A stretch of 21,272 nucleotides of DNA. Origin: an uncultured Novosphingobium sp. Its GTDB lineage: Bacteria; Pseudomonadota; Alphaproteobacteria; Sphingomonadales; Sphingomonadaceae. A program made the position numbers and the translations under genes. Below are positions 6,090 to 12,785 of this stretch, in pieces. The stretch is taken from NCBI GenBank assembly GCA_938005655.1, contig CALLNA010000282.1:1-21272 (forward strand), read 5' to 3'. Each line of letters begins with the position of its first letter. The stretch's first letter is position 1. Below the pieces are notes generated by a model that did no database searches, was not told the origin of the DNA, and saw nothing but the letters and a program-made list of their open reading frames with translations.

Positions 6090-7133
6090 ATGACCGAAAC
6101 GACTCTCACGATCCGCCGCCCCGACGACTGGCACGTCCACCTGCGTCGCGACGCCATGTTGGAGGCCGTGGTCGGCTATACCGCGCGGCAGTTCGCCCGC
6201 GCGATCGTGATGCCCAACCTGGCCCCGCCGATCACCACGATCGAAATGGCGCGGGACTATCGCGCGGAGATCGTTGCGGCGGCGGCCGCGGCGGGCCATC
6301 CCGGCTTCGTTCCGCTGATGACCGCCTACCTTATCGACGGGATCGACGGCGCCATGCTGGCGCGCGGCCATGCCGAGGGCGTCTTCGTCGCGGCCAAGCT
6401 CTATCCGGCCCACGCGACGACGGGCTCGGCCCACGGCGTGACCGACGTCGCCCGGATCTATCCCGCGCTGGAAGCGATGGAGCGGGCGGGAATGCCGCTC
6501 TGCGTCCATGGCGAAGTCACCGATCCGGCGGTCGACGTCTTCGACCGCGAGGCGGTGTTCATCGAGCGGGTCCTGGGCCAGGTGGTCCGGGACTTCCCCG
6601 GGCTCAAGGTGATCTTCGAGCACATCACCACGGCCGAGGCCGCCGCCTTCGTCGAGAGCGCGGGGCCGAACGTGGCGGCGACGGTGACGCCGCAGCACCT
6701 CCATATCAACCGCAACGCGATGTTCGCCGGCGGCCTGCGCCCCCACGCCTATTGCCTGCCCGTGGCCAAGCGCGAGGTCCACCGGCTGGCGCTGCGCAAG
6801 GCGGCGACCTCGGGCTCGCCGAAGTTCTTCCTCGGCACCGACACCGCCCCGCACGAGGTCCACCGCAAGGAGATGGACTGCGGCTGCGCCGGCATCTTCA
6901 ACGCGCCCCATGCGCTGGAAAGCTATCTCGCCGTGTTCGAGGAGGAGGGCGCGCTCGCCCACTTCGAGGGCTTCGCTTCCGAGCACGGGCCCCGCTTCTA
7001 CGGCCTGCCGCTGAACGAGGGCACCGTCACCCTGGAGCGCGTGGCGCAGGAGGTGCCGGCGCGGATCGAGCACGGCGCGATCAGCTTGGTGCCGTTCCAC
7101 GCCGGGCAGGCGCTGAACTGGCGGCTGGTTTAA
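6090..7133 (+). CDS. pyrC: Dihydroorotase (class II, PyrC)
   Basis: This is a 347-aa zinc amidohydrolase catalysing the reversible cyclisation of N-carbamoyl-aspartate to dihydroorotate in pyrimidine synthesis. All metal and catalytic positions are visible: DWHVHLR (His15, His17), the carboxylated Lys103 in AAKLYPAHATT, His140 in LCVHGE, His178 in FEHITT, and Asp251 in GTDTAPH. The length and motifs match the E. coli-type short PyrC rather than the longer class I enzyme. AGGGGG lies about 6 bp upstream of the ATG. It appears to be monocistronic; a palindrome-rich gap follows before the converging CDF gene. Confidence 0.97.
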   Translation: MTETTLTIRRPDDWHVHLRRDAMLEAVVGYTARQFARAIVMPNLAPPITTIEMARDYRAEIVAAAAAAGHPGFVPLMTAYLIDGIDGAMLARGHAEGVFVAAKLYPAHATTGSAHGVTDVARIYPALEAMERAGMPLCVHGEVTDPAVDVFDREAVFIERVLGQVVRDFPGLKVIFEHITTAEAAAFVESAGPNVAATVTPQHLHINRNAMFAGGLRPHAYCLPVAKREVHRLALRKAATSGSPKFFLGTDTAPHEVHRKEMDCGCAGIFNAPHALESYLAVFEEEGALAHFEGFASEHGPRFYGLPLNEGTVTLERVAQEVPARIEHGAISLVPFHAGQALNWRLV

Positions 7134-7152
7134 CTGGTTTAGGGCGTATCCC

Positions 7153-7239
7153 TTTCCCCTGCGTCCCGCATCTTTCCCCTGCATCCCACGTCACCCTGAA
7201 ACAAGTTCAGGGTGACGAGACGGCAAAGGTGACGAGACG
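7153..7239. repeat. Short direct repeats around a 12-bp palindrome in the pyrC/CDF gap
   Basis: The 168-bp gap between converging genes holds three things. First, a 20-bp tandem duplication beginning TTTCCCCTGC (7153-7172 and 7173-7192), 17 of 20 identical. Second, a perfect 12-bp inverted repeat CGTCACCCTGAA (7189-7200) / TTCAGGGTGACG (7206-7217) with a 5-nt loop ACAAG. Third, a repeated GGTGACGAGACG (7211-7222 and 7228-7239). The palindrome is of a REP-like type common in sphingomonad intergenic DNA and could also terminate transcription from both sides, although there is no T-run. Confidence 0.7.
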
Positions 7240-7301
7240 ACTAAGGCGACAGATGCCCAAGGCGCCGCGACACCTGGCGGAACGCGAACGGCCATCCGGC
7301 C

Positions 7302-8252
7302 TCAAACCACCTCGTCGGCGTGGAGGGCGCAGGCTTCGTGGGCCGTCTCGACCTGGATCGTCGCGTGGCCGATGCCGAAGTCGTGGTCGAGCTCGTGGGC
7401 CAGGTGGTGGAGGAAGGCGTCGCCGGGGTGGCCGCCGGGCATGACCAGATGAGCGGTCAGCGCGGTCTCGGTCGTGCTCATCGGCCAGATGTGGAGATCG
7501 TGGACCGCGCCGACGCCCGGCTGGCCGGCGAGGAAGGCACGGACGGCGCCGCCGTCGATTCCCTCGGGCACGCCGAGCAGGCCGAGCTTCACCGAATCGC
7601 GCAGCAGGCCCCAGCTTCCGATGGCGATAACCGCAGTGATGACCAGGCTGGCGACGGGGTCGATCCAGGTCCACCCGGTCGCCATGATCAGCAGCCCGGC
7701 GACGACCACCCCGCCCGAGACCGCCGCGTCGGCGATGAGATGCTGGAAGGCCGCGCGCAGGTTGAGGTCGCTCTTGCTGCCGCGGGCGAAGAGGAGGGCG
7801 GAGAGGCCGTTGACGAGGATGCCGAGGGCGGCGACCAGCGTCATGGCGAGGCCCGCGACCGGCTCCGGATCGGCGAAGCGGCGGATGGTCTCGATCAGGA
7901 TCGCGCCGAGGGCGACCCATAGCAGCGTCGCGTTGGCCAGCGCGGCGAGGATCGAGGAGCTCTTGAGGCCATAGGTGAATCGCGCGCTCGGCGGCCGGCT
8001 GGCGAGCACGCTGGCGCCCCAGGCGAGCAGCAGCGAGAGCACGTCGCCGAGGTTGTGGCCGGCATCGGCGAGCAGGGCCAGCGAGCCGCTGACCAGCCCC
8101 GCCACGCCCTCGGCCACGACGAAGACGAGATTGAGCGAGACCGCGATGGCGAAGGCCGAGCCGTGGGTCGCGCCGGGCGCTCCGTGGCCATGACCGTGCG
8201 CATGGCCATGCCCATGATCATGCCCCGGGCCGTGATGATGATGGCCGCCCAT
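7302..8252 (-). CDS. Cation diffusion facilitator (Zn/Co/Cd efflux) transporter
   Basis: This 316-aa inner-membrane antiporter of the CDF family exports divalent metal ions, probably Zn2+, against protons. The first 25 residues are a His/Gly-rich tail (GGHHHHGPGHDHGHGHAHG...), likely a metal-binding region. Six membrane segments follow. The transport site is the HD-HD type: LADAGHNLGD (Asp63, His66, Asp70) in TM2 and HLIADAAVS (His171, Asp175) in TM5, the arrangement of zinc-selective ZitB/ZnT proteins. A C-terminal cytosolic domain contains VHDLHIWPMS. I chose the ATG at 8252 (MGGHHHH); ATGs at 8318 and 8354 would add residues unlike the family. It diverges from a secreted protein gene over 104 bp. 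No metal-sensor gene is adjacent. Confidence 0.93.
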   Translation of the reverse strand: MGGHHHHGPGHDHGHGHAHGHGHGAPGATHGSAFAIAVSLNLVFVVAEGVAGLVSGSLALLADAGHNLGDVLSLLLAWGASVLASRPPSARFTYGLKSSSILAALANATLLWVALGAILIETIRRFADPEPVAGLAMTLVAALGILVNGLSALLFARGSKSDLNLRAAFQHLIADAAVSGGVVVAGLLIMATGWTWIDPVASLVITAVIAIGSWGLLRDSVKLGLLGVPEGIDGGAVRAFLAGQPGVGAVHDLHIWPMSTTETALTAHLVMPGGHPGDAFLHHLAHELDHDFGIGHATIQVETAHEACALHADEVV

Positions 8253-8356
8253 CGCCGTGCGATGCCACACCTGTCGGATTCGACCAAGCCGCCTTTGCGG
8301 TAGCGCGTTAGTTCTCATGGGGTTAGGGGTTGATCGATTTGAGGGAGCTACCATCC

Positions 8357-9541
8357 ATGACCACCGTGCGCCGTCTTGCCGTTTCCTTCCTGCTGGCCGC
8401 CGCCGTGGCGCCGCTGGCTCAGGCCCAAGCCCAGTCGCGCGCTGCCGCCGGCTGCGCCGGGGTCGATGCCGGCGCGCTGACGCTGGGCACGGCCGCGCGC
8501 GTCGATCCGGGCGCGGCGCGCAGCTTCGCGCTGACGTTGGCGGCCGGGCAGGGCGTGATCGTCGATCTGTCCTCGCTGGTGCCCGCCGCCGCGAGCGCGG
8601 CTGACGACGACGAGCACGGCGACGACGCCAAGCCCCCGCTGCGCGACCTTGCCCTGTGCGATGCCAAGGGCGCCAAGCTCGTCCCGCTGGCGGGCGAGGT
8701 CTTCGCCAAGGGCGGCAGCGTCTCCGCCATTCCCGACGGCCAGCGCCTGCGCTTCGTCGCGCCGGCCGCCGGGCGCTACCGGATCGGCGTGGTCCCTTCG
8801 GCCGAGGCGCGCGAGATCCTGGTGCGCGAGCGGGTGCTCGGCCACGCCAGCGGCGGCGTCGCGCCGACCGGGCTGGGCCGGGTCGAGGAGGGCAAGGTCT
8901 CGTCCTCCGCGCCCCAGGTCTTCACCTTCGCCGGCACCGCCGGGCAGTGGGTCGAGCTGAAGTCGGTCTCGGAGAACGACACCGTGCTCCACCTCGCCGG
9001 TCCCGACCAGAAGGGCGACTATTCGGAGATCGCCAGCAACGACGACAGCGACGGGCTCAACCCCGTGATCCGCCGCCGCCTGCCCGTCACCGGCACCTAC
9101 TACCTCCAGGTCGATTCGCTGGGCGACGACCTCAAGGACTTCACCCTCACGCTGAAGGCGGTGAAGGCCCCGCCGCCGCCCGCCCCGCCGGCTCCGCTGC
9201 GCGCCGGAGCGACGATCCGCGACCGGCTGGCGAACGGCGACGACGCCAGGCTCTACGTCATGCCGGTGCAGGCCGGCCACGGCTACCGCATCGACCTGAC
9301 CGCGCCCTACGACGGCGTGGTCGCGATCGGCCTGCCCAACCCGGTCGAGGCCGAGGACGGCGACGGCGGCCCGGGCGGCGGCTTCGCCGAGGTCAAGTCG
9401 CAGGACACCAACACCAGCGGGACCGAGCGCCTGACCTTCACCGCGCGCAGCACCGGCCAGTTGCTGGTGCGGGTCAAGAGCTTCGGGATCGGCGACGGCG
9501 ACGGCGGCTATACCCTGACGGCGACCGACCTCGGGGGATAG
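8357..9541 (+). CDS. Secreted protein with three PPC-like beta-sandwich repeats
   Basis: This is a 394-aa exported protein. The signal peptide MTTVRRLAVSFLLAAAVAPLAQAQA points to cleavage near residue 25. Three tandem segments (about 40-150, 180-270, 285-391) each show the pattern of a bacterial pre-peptidase C-terminal (PPC)-type domain: a strand after a charged residue (ARSFALTLAAGQGVIVDL; PQVFTFAGTAGQWVELKSV; ARLYVMPVQAGHGYRIDL) and a closing Gly-Tyr/Leu strand (GRYRIGVV; GTYYLQVDSL; GQLLVRVKSF). Domains 2 and 3 are joined by a Pro-rich linker (APPPPAPPAP). Acidic loops (DDDEHGDD, EAEDGDGG) might bind calcium or other metals. No peptidase domain is present. GAGGGAG lies 9 bp before the ATG. 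The role is unknown and the domain call is by pattern. Confidence 0.75.
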   Translation: MTTVRRLAVSFLLAAAVAPLAQAQAQSRAAAGCAGVDAGALTLGTAARVDPGAARSFALTLAAGQGVIVDLSSLVPAAASAADDDEHGDDAKPPLRDLALCDAKGAKLVPLAGEVFAKGGSVSAIPDGQRLRFVAPAAGRYRIGVVPSAEAREILVRERVLGHASGGVAPTGLGRVEEGKVSSSAPQVFTFAGTAGQWVELKSVSENDTVLHLAGPDQKGDYSEIASNDDSDGLNPVIRRRLPVTGTYYLQVDSLGDDLKDFTLTLKAVKAPPPPAPPAPLRAGATIRDRLANGDDARLYVMPVQAGHGYRIDLTAPYDGVVAIGLPNPVEAEDGDGGPGGGFAEVKSQDTNTSGTERLTFTARSTGQLLVRVKSFGIGDGDGGYTLTATDLGG

Positions 9542-9566
9542 CCGCGGCGCGGCGGGGCGGGCCGGC

Positions 9567-9899
9567 TCAGTCATCGTCGAGCAGCAGGAGTTCGATCTCC
9601 ACCGTCAGCCTGGGCTCGGGCAGCAGCCCGTGCTTGGCCGCGACCACGGACGCGTCGGCGACGAGCCGGCTCGGCACCGCGAACTCGTGCTCGGGCAGCA
9701 GGGCGATGAAGCGCTCGCCCGCCGCCACCGCCTCGTCCCCGGCGAAGGCCAGCCGCATCGTGTGCCGTGTGCCGGCGAAGGTCACGCTGGCCCAGCCGCG
9801 CTCGACGTGATGGACCAGCAGGGCCTTGCCGCCGGCCAGGGCCATGATCGCCTCGATCAGGTGGCGGCGGATGCGGCGGGCCTGTGGATCAATTCGCAT
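9567..9899 (-). CDS. Hypothetical protein, 110 aa
   Basis: This small protein is probably cytoplasmic and I do not recognise it. It has a basic start (MRIDPQARRIRRHLIEAIMAL), a central beta-rich part (ALLVHHVERGWASVTFAGTRHTMRLAF), and an acidic end with LTVEIELLLLDDD. There is no signal peptide or membrane segment. Its ATG lies inside the last codons of the upstream 63-aa gene (11-bp overlap, 9889-9899), so the two are very likely translationally coupled. Its codon third positions are strongly GC, as expected for a real gene here. Position suggests that it belongs to the unit opposed to the S24 regulator. Confidence 0.7.
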   Translation of the reverse strand: MRIDPQARRIRRHLIEAIMALAGGKALLVHHVERGWASVTFAGTRHTMRLAFAGDEAVAAGERFIALLPEHEFAVPSRLVADASVVAAKHGLLPEPRLTVEIELLLLDDD

Positions 9900-10080
9900 G
9901 TGTCGGGCTCCCTCGGTAAATGTTCATGAAATGTTCTACCCGTCTTTCCGTCGCGGGGCGGGGCAGACGGCCGTTCCGCAGGTCCTCGACGAAGCGGGGA
10001 TCGCTAACCGCGAGGCGGCCGAACTTGGTCCAGGTCATCCCGGTTTCGCGCAGGAAGCGTTCGATCCGGCGTATCAGCAT
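9889..10080 (-). CDS. Small HTH-like protein, 63 aa
   Basis: This short basic protein (MLIRRIERFLRETGMTWTKFGRLAVSDPRFVEDLRNGR...) fits a minimal helix-turn-helix: helix RRIERFLRETG, a recognition-like segment TKFGRLAVSDPRFVEDLRNG, and a final helix ATERRVEHFMNIY. It lacks any effector domain. GGAGGG sits at good spacing before the ATG, on a stretch diverging from the S24 regulator 96 bp away, and the gene overlaps the following 110-aa gene by 11 bp. It resembles small Cro-like proteins of phage switches, but the resemblance is in shape only. It may be a DNA-binding partner or antagonist of the S24 protein; this is inference. Confidence 0.72.
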   Translation of the reverse strand: MLIRRIERFLRETGMTWTKFGRLAVSDPRFVEDLRNGRLPRPATERRVEHFMNIYRGSPTHAN

Positions 10081-10135
10081 CAGGCCCTCCGTGACGACTC
10101 GATCAAAGGATTGTTCCCTGCCATCGTCGGTGAAA

Positions 10136-10169
10136 TCCTACTTGTCTAGGAAAAATACTTCATGTAGGA
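10136..10169. promoter_or_regulatory. Paired operator-like sites in the S24/HTH divergent promoter
   Basis: Two similar dyads lie in tandem: TCCTACTTGTCTAGGA (10136-10151), in which TCCTA and TAGGA are inverted arms, and TACTTCATGTAGGA (10156-10169). Both read TACTT-N3/4-TAGGA, with centres about 17-18 bp apart, and the outermost TCCTAC and GTAGGA are exact complements. The second site contains the AGGA ribosome-binding sequence of the S24 gene. The arrangement fits autorepression by the S24 protein and control of the divergent unit. Confidence 0.55.
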
Positions 10170-10176
10170 AAAAACG

Positions 10177-10830
10177 ATGATCACCGCCGATCCTCGCGTC
10201 CGCCTGCTCGAACTGGCCGCCGGCCAGGGCATCAGCCTGTCCCGCCTTTCCGCCCTGATCGGCCGGAACGCGACCTATCTCCAGCAATTCGTCCGCAAGG
10301 GCAGCCCGCGCAAGCTGGAGGAGACCGACCGCCGGACCCTGGCCCGGTTCTTCGGCGTGGCCGAGGCCGAGCTGGGCGCGCCGGACGAGGAAAATTCCCG
10401 CGATCCGGCGCGCAAGCAGCCGCGCGGCGGCTGGATCGCCATCCCGCGCCTGCCGCTCAGCGCCTCGGCCGGCCCCGGCGCTTTCGCCGATGAGGAGGAG
10501 CCGTTCGGCGCCTTCGGCGTGACCGAGCAATGGCTGCGCGAGCAGGGGCTCGAGCCCCAGATGCTCTCGGCGATCGCGGTCACGGGCGATTCGATGGATC
10601 CGACCCTGCGCGATGGCGACGAGATCCTGGTCGACCGCACCCCCCGGCCGCCACGCGACGGCATCCACGTCGTCCGTGTCGACGGCGCCCTGCTGGTCAA
10701 GCGGCTGGAGACCGGGCGGCCGGGGCTGCTGGTCCTGCGCAGCGACAACAAGGCCTACGACCCGATCGAGCTGCCCCCCGCCGAGGTCGAGGTGATCGGA
10801 CGGGTGGTGTGGAAAAGCGGGCGGTTGTAA
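10177..10830 (+). CDS. S24-family (LexA/CI-like) HTH transcriptional regulator
   Basis: This is a 217-aa regulator with an N-terminal helix-turn-helix (about residues 19-45: ISLSRLSALIGRNATYLQQFVRKG) and a C-terminal S24 peptidase/dimerisation domain. The catalytic Ser139 is in VTGDSMDPTLRDGD and the Lys175 partner is in ALLVKRLE, 36 residues apart as in LexA. A possible self-cleavage bond Ala98-Gly99 is in SASAGPGAF. The family responds to DNA damage through RecA-stimulated autocleavage, but whether this one does is unproven; it is not the canonical LexA. AGGA is 7 bp upstream of the ATG, inside the operator region. It diverges from the 63-aa/110-aa unit. Confidence 0.88.
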   Translation: MITADPRVRLLELAAGQGISLSRLSALIGRNATYLQQFVRKGSPRKLEETDRRTLARFFGVAEAELGAPDEENSRDPARKQPRGGWIAIPRLPLSASAGPGAFADEEEPFGAFGVTEQWLREQGLEPQMLSAIAVTGDSMDPTLRDGDEILVDRTPRPPRDGIHVVRVDGALLVKRLETGRPGLLVLRSDNKAYDPIELPPAEVEVIGRVVWKSGRL

Positions 10831-10864
10831 ATGACGTTGCGAGTTTCCGGGCAGGAGGCAGTCG

Positions 10865-11422
10865 ATGGAGGAAGTCAGGCCTTTCCGCTGGGGGATTTCT
10901 CTCTTTTTCTTCGCTGTGTTGTGCAGTTTGACCGCGATCTTGGTTACGTCGCTAATGGGTTTACCCAGTAGGTTCAGAGCAGCGGAAGCATCTTGGAACT
11001 GCAAGGTTTCCGAACATGCCCTAACGATATTCGGTCCGACATTCTGTCTTCCTCAGCCATTGCAACTCGCGATCATGGCTTTGGCAGTGTCATGCACGGG
11101 CTTGGGCGTATTTGCGCTCAGTCGTGGATTGGCCAGGGATTGGGATGGTAGCTCGAAAGCATTTACTGCCGTGCGATTCGGACTCGCCGCTGTGGTCGTC
11201 GGGGCCATCATCGACTTCCAAATGTTCGTCGTTGCCTACGCCACCGATTATCGCGGCTATCTTGTTCCGGCTGCCATGGTTTTGGCCGCTGCGATCATCG
11301 GCAGACTTATGTTCGACCGATCGAATTGGATTTTCCAACTGCTGCTGACCCTGCCGCTCGCGATTGCTGGTTTCGTTTGCGCGATCTTGATCGCCGGAAT
11401 GCTTGGCATCCCTTTCGACTAG
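10865..11422 (+). CDS. Multi-pass membrane protein of unknown function, AT-rich
   Basis: This is a 185-aa protein with about four or five hydrophobic segments: WGISLFFFAVLCSLTAILVTSL near the N-terminus, LQLAIMALAVSCTGLGVFAL, FGLAAVVVGAIIDFQMFVVAY, YLVPAAMVLAAAIIG, and LLLTLPLAIAGFVCAILIAGML. The loop between the first two has Cys residues (WNCKVSE, FGPTFCLPQ). No known motif is recognised. It has one of the best Shine-Dalgarno sequences in the window (AGGAGG). Base composition is unlike the neighbours: two 60-base lines inside it are about 53-55% GC, against about 72% in the next gene, and codon third positions include many A/T. This suggests recent acquisition. It lies 34 bp after the S24 gene. 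Confidence 0.7.
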   Translation: MEEVRPFRWGISLFFFAVLCSLTAILVTSLMGLPSRFRAAEASWNCKVSEHALTIFGPTFCLPQPLQLAIMALAVSCTGLGVFALSRGLARDWDGSSKAFTAVRFGLAAVVVGAIIDFQMFVVAYATDYRGYLVPAAMVLAAAIIGRLMFDRSNWIFQLLLTLPLAIAGFVCAILIAGMLGIPFD

Positions 11423-11514
11423 GCGACCGCAGGCAACGTTTCATTGCGGCGGAACTCGAGCATCTCGGCACATTCGCCATTGCTTCAGGGGCGAACGGCC
11501 GCCATCTCCGGCTA

Positions 11515-12180
11515 ATGCCGGACCAACCTCTCCCTCCGCTGCGCGCCGCGATCATTCCCGTCACCGCCTTCGAGCAGAACTGCTCGCTGCTGTGGTGCAC
11601 AAAGACCATGCGCGGGGCGCTGGTCGATGCCGGCGGCGATCTCGACCGGCTCAAGGCGGCCGTGGCCAAGGCCGGCGTCACGCTGGAGAAGCTGCTCGTC
11701 ACCCATGGCCACATGGACCACTGCGGGATGACCGGCGTGCTCGCCAAAGAGCTGAGCCTGCCGATCGAGGGCCCGCACGAGGACGACCGCTTCTGGATCG
11801 AGAGCCTCGACGACCCGACCAAGCGCTACGGCCTGGAGGGCGAGAGCTTCGAGCCCGACCGCTGGCTCCGTCACGGCGACACGGTGACGCTGGGCGACCT
11901 GACGCTCGACGTGCTCCACTGCCCCGGCCACACGCCGGGCCATGTGGTGTTCCACCACGCGCCCTCGCGCCTCGCCGTGGTCGGCGACGTGCTGTTCAAG
12001 GGCTCGATCGGCCGCACCGATTTCCCCCGCGGCAACCACCAGGACCTGATCGATTCGATCACCCAGCGGCTTTGGCCGCTCGGCGGCGACGTGACCTTCA
12101 TCCCAGGCCACGGCCCGGTCGGCACCTTCGGCGAGGAACGGCTGACCAATCCCTTCGTGGCGGACCGGCGGTTCGGTTAG
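11515..12180 (+). CDS. MBL-fold metallo-hydrolase (glyoxalase II/YcbL-like)
   Basis: This is a 221-aa metallo-beta-lactamase-fold enzyme. The dinuclear metal motif THGHMDHCG (His64, His66, Asp68, His69) is followed by the third His block GHTPGHVVFH, the bridging Asp in VGDVLFKGSIGRTDFPRG, and a terminal His in IPGHGPVGTFGEER. This order matches the short glyoxalase II-like group represented by YcbL, which hydrolyses thioesters such as S-lactoylglutathione; the actual substrate is uncertain. I took the ATG at 11515 (MPDQPLPPLRAAIIPV). An in-frame ATG at 11326 would overlap the upstream membrane gene by about 100 bp and adds unlikely sequence. No clear Shine-Dalgarno precedes it. A palindromic element begins at its stop codon. 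Confidence 0.9.
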   Translation: MPDQPLPPLRAAIIPVTAFEQNCSLLWCTKTMRGALVDAGGDLDRLKAAVAKAGVTLEKLLVTHGHMDHCGMTGVLAKELSLPIEGPHEDDRFWIESLDDPTKRYGLEGESFEPDRWLRHGDTVTLGDLTLDVLHCPGHTPGHVVFHHAPSRLAVVGDVLFKGSIGRTDFPRGNHQDLIDSITQRLWPLGGDVTFIPGHGPVGTFGEERLTNPFVADRRFG

Positions 12181-12237
12181 AAATCGTTTCAGTTGCACTG
12201 AACGGATGCAGCACCGGCCCGCTCCACGTCAGTGGAG
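12179..12237. repeat. Composite palindromic element, copy 2
   Basis: Starting within the stop codon of the MBL gene, this element carries TTCAGT (12188-12193) / ACTGAA (12197-12202), then the block CCGGCCCGCTCC shared with 5210-5221, then CTCCAC (12222-12227) / GTGGAG (12232-12237) with a 4-nt loop. The first 47 bases align to copy 1 at 5175 with no gap, 33 of 47 identical. The second hairpin replaces the long 34-bp inverted repeat of copy 1. It lies between converging genes. Confidence 0.7.
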
Positions 12238-12240
12238 AAA

Positions 12241-12633
12241 CTAGATCTTACCCAGCGCGATCAGCACGGCGACGACCGCCAAGCCGATCGCGGCGAGGAA
12301 GGCCGTCAGGGTGCCTACCATCCGGCCCCATTGCAGCGAGCCGCCGTCCATCCCGAAGCCGTGCAGCACCCGGCCGACCATGAACAGCGCGCCGACCGGG
12401 GCGAGCCAGACGCCGCCCTTTCCGGCCAGCTCGATCAGCCCGATCAGGATCAGGACGACCGGCACGTTCTCCGCGAAGTTGAGCTGGGCGCGCATCCGCC
12501 GGGCGAGCAACTCGTGCCCGCCATCGCCGACCGAGACCTTCAGCTTGTGGCGCAACTGGCCGATCCGCTGGCCGAGCCAGAAGTTGATCACGGCCCCGGC
12601 GGCGGCCAGGCACAGCGTGGTTGGAAGCAGCAT
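12241..12633 (-). CDS. MAPEG-family membrane protein
   Basis: This 130-aa integral membrane protein belongs to the MAPEG superfamily (membrane-associated proteins in eicosanoid and glutathione metabolism), some of which are glutathione transferases or peroxidases. The diagnostic block RRMRAQLNFAENVPVVLILIGLIEL (about residues 45-69) matches the family pattern RxRAxxNxxExxPxxLxL. Four membrane helices are apparent, including the N-terminal MLLPTTLCLAAAGAVINFWLG. I used the ATG at 12633, with GGGGAG about 8 bp upstream; an earlier in-frame ATG at 12696 adds 21 residues that overlap the rpmF promoter. It converges with the MBL-fold gene, and a link to glutathione chemistry between the two is possible but not shown. 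Confidence 0.85.
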   Translation of the reverse strand: MLLPTTLCLAAAGAVINFWLGQRIGQLRHKLKVSVGDGGHELLARRMRAQLNFAENVPVVLILIGLIELAGKGGVWLAPVGALFMVGRVLHGFGMDGGSLQWGRMVGTLTAFLAAIGLAVVAVLIALGKI

Positions 12634-12680
12634 TCCCGTCTCCCCTGTCAGGACTGCGGCGGGTGCTAGCCCGGCGGCGC

Positions 12681-12708
12681 TTGCAACGCACGCCAAATTC
12701 GCTATAGG
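12681..12708 (+). promoter_or_regulatory. Candidate rpmF operon promoter
   Basis: TTGCAA (12681-12686) is followed after 16 bp by TATAGG (12703-12708), about 78 bp before rpmF. The leader then contains CCCC...GGGG around 12727-12740 that could form a small hairpin. The match is typical of alphaproteobacterial housekeeping promoters, but no start site can be proven from sequence. Confidence 0.45.
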
Positions 12709-12785
12709 CGCGCCTTCGCTGGACTGCCCCCGCTTGAGGGGCGTGGCCCTTCTACATTGACGAATTTGCAGGAACAGGTGCCGAG

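Noticed and set aside
6083..7444. 453-codon plus-strand ORF over pyrC
   Set aside because: Out-of-frame reading of pyrC, whose true frame has every metal ligand. The Arg/Pro-rich translation is typical of a frame shadow.
9567..10080. Toxin-antitoxin module
   Set aside because: Overlapping small genes suggest it, but neither protein shows a known toxin or antitoxin motif, and the divergent S24 gene points rather to a regulatory switch.
10177..10830. Canonical LexA
   Set aside because: The HTH does not match the LexA winged domain, the position and operator differ from the alphaproteobacterial LexA box (GTTC-N7-GTTC), and S24 regulators are a broad group.
11326..11514. Longer N-terminus for the MBL-fold hydrolase
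   Set aside because: It would overlap the membrane-protein gene by about 100 bp, and the added sequence does not resemble the family, which begins close to AAIIPVTAFEQN.
12634..12696. Longer N-terminus for the MAPEG protein
   Set aside because: The ATG at 12633 has a good ribosome-binding site and begins the first membrane helix; the extension overlaps the rpmF promoter.
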